Shown: in pieces, positions 13,322-14,374 of the stretch | How positions within the stretch are numbered: position 1 is the first letter of the stretch | Layout of the letters: each line of letters starts with the position of its first letter | Assembly: GCA_027011425.1 (NCBI GenBank) | Contig: JALUZX010000040.1 | Span: 1-14,374 of the forward strand | Reading direction: 5' to 3' | Origin: Planctomycetota bacterium | GTDB taxonomy: Bacteria; Planctomycetota; UBA1135; JALUZX01 | DNA length: 14,374 nucleotides | The notes under the pieces: model-generated | What the model was told of the DNA's origin: nothing | The model's database searches: none | Seen by the model: the letters and a program-made list of their open reading frames with translations, nothing else | Position numbers and translations under genes: made by a program

Positions 13322-14374
13322 ATGCGCCCGATCCTGCCTGTGTTCTTGGCCCTCTTCCTCCCCCTCTCCCTCGCGGGGGCCCAGAAGTCCAACGACTCCG
13401 CCATGGGCGTCTGGCCCTGGCTCGTCAAAAACATCAACAACGACATCCCCAAAATCGTGGCCCACACCAAGTGGGCCGGGATGGACACCATCTACGTGAG
13501 CGTCTTCAGGGTGAAGGGAAGGCTCTGGGGCAACCTGCCCATCGAGGACGAATCGGGCCGATGGAACAAGTCCTGGGGAACGGTATCCCCCTACGTGAAG
13601 CTCTCCGCCCTGATCTCCAAGGCCCACGCGGCGGGTCTCCAGGTAGTCGGGGTCATGAGCTGTTTCGTCCCCGGAAAAGTCGACCCCACCGATACGGCCC
13701 ACAAGAACTACCTGGTCAACAACGTGATCGGCTACTTCTTCGACCACTTCCGCCCCGACGGAACCCCCTGGTACGATCTGGACGGGATGTGCCTGGACTA
13801 CGTCCGGTTCGGGTCGGGCCACCACCGCCCGGCCGGCGCGGTCAACGACTTCCTGGACCGGATCAAGGCCCGCTTCCCCTGGCTTCCCCTCCACGCCTAC
13901 GTGATCGCCAACGCCTACTCCTACGACGGTCCCGTCTATACCAACTCCTTCCGGTCCTACTCGGGGGTCATCAAGATGATCTCCGACAACTTCGGCCAGA
14001 ACTACGAGCAGATGGCGAGCCGCCTGGACGTGATCCTCCCCATGGCGTATATCTCCAACGGCGGGGTCTACGGCTCCAACAAAACCTACATGAAAGGCTA
14101 CGTCCGGACCGTGGCGAGCTACGTGCGGAGAGCCATGACCATCGGCGGCTCCCCCTCCACCAAGGTGATCGTCGCCATCAAGACCTACGGGAGCGCCGAC
14201 AACGGGTCCGTGGACGCCTCCGCTTCCGGGGCCCTGGCCGGCGGGGCCCACGGCTTCATGCCCTTCCGCTACTACACCTGCAAGTCTTCCTGGCTGTCGG
14301 TCCTAAAGAACTACTGCGTCCCGGGAACCAACCGGCCCATCGCCGCCCTCTCTTTCTCGGCCCAGGGTCAGACC
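13322..14374 (+). CDS. Exported glycoside-hydrolase-like TIM-barrel protein (3' end beyond window)
   Basis: The frame is open from ATG 13322 to the window end, 351 codons without a stop, so the gene is partial. A signal peptide covers about 1-20 (hydrophobic core PVFLALFLPLSLAG). The mature part has the strand motifs of a TIM-barrel glycosidase-like fold: MDTIYVSVFR (54-63), AGLQVVGVMSC (104-114), YDLDGMCLDYVRFG (151-164), LPLHAYVIAN (188-197) and DVILPMAYIS (236-245). The DGMCLDYVRFG segment resembles the DGIHLDYIRYP signature of GHL10/DUF4015-type putative glycoside hydrolases, where acidic residues sit at strand ends. The substrate is unknown. From about 335 the sequence (TNRPIAALSFSAQ) looks like a linker into a further C-terminal domain outside the window. 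GAGGA at 13309-13313, eight bases before ATG, supports the start. Confidence 0.75.
   Translation, partial: MRPILPVFLALFLPLSLAGAQKSNDSAMGVWPWLVKNINNDIPKIVAHTKWAGMDTIYVSVFRVKGRLWGNLPIEDESGRWNKSWGTVSPYVKLSALISKAHAAGLQVVGVMSCFVPGKVDPTDTAHKNYLVNNVIGYFFDHFRPDGTPWYDLDGMCLDYVRFGSGHHRPAGAVNDFLDRIKARFPWLPLHAYVIANAYSYDGPVYTNSFRSYSGVIKMISDNFGQNYEQMASRLDVILPMAYISNGGVYGSNKTYMKGYVRTVASYVRRAMTIGGSPSTKVIVAIKTYGSADNGSVDASASGALAGGAHGFMPFRYYTCKSSWLSVLKNYCVPGTNRPIAALSFSAQGQT

Overview
This window is GC-rich, densely coded bacterial DNA. The gene content points to a Planctomycetota-like bacterium: a zinc-ribbon/transmembrane/metallopeptidase protein, a CRTAC1-type FG-GAP protein, a giant ELWxxDGT-repeat secreted protein and several exported proteins of unclear role. 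That taxonomic placement is an inference from family content, not from a marker gene.

Layout. Bases 96-8168 carry seven plus-strand genes packed as one apparent operon, with four-base ATGA overlaps or short gaps throughout. In order they are: a membrane-anchored gluzincin-type metallopeptidase; a four-helix membrane protein with a PH-like and a DUF3592-like part; a sugar-phosphate nucleotidyltransferase; an exported seven-repeat FG-GAP/ASPIC-UnbV protein; a xylose-isomerase-family TIM barrel; a DJ-1 protein strikingly close to the animal form; and a HIT/GalT-superfamily protein resembling GDP-hexose phosphorylases (VTC2/GDPGP1). A 174-base convergent gap with two perfect GC-rich inverted repeats follows. 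Two minus-strand genes lie beyond it: an N-acetyl sugar amidotransferase homologue (start 12937, end 11789) and, downstream of it, a 1082-residue ELWxxDGT-repeat protein (start 11591, end 8343). A clear intrinsic terminator sits between them, immediately upstream of the repeat gene's ribosome binding site. A 384-base AT-richer divergent region (12938-13321) precedes a plus-strand exported glycoside-hydrolase-like protein that runs off the window.

How the genes may work together. The operon core (nucleotidyltransferase, sugar isomerase, DJ-1, GDP-hexose-phosphorylase-like) reads as small-molecule sugar chemistry. Activation of a sugar phosphate and phosphorolysis of a sugar nucleotide are opposite reactions. 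The known eukaryotic roles of DJ-1 and GDPGP1 are removal of damaged or wrong metabolites. A sugar-nucleotide/metabolite-repair module is therefore a testable idea, but it is inferred from families and gene order only. The first two genes and the FG-GAP protein are envelope or exported proteins whose link to this chemistry is unknown.
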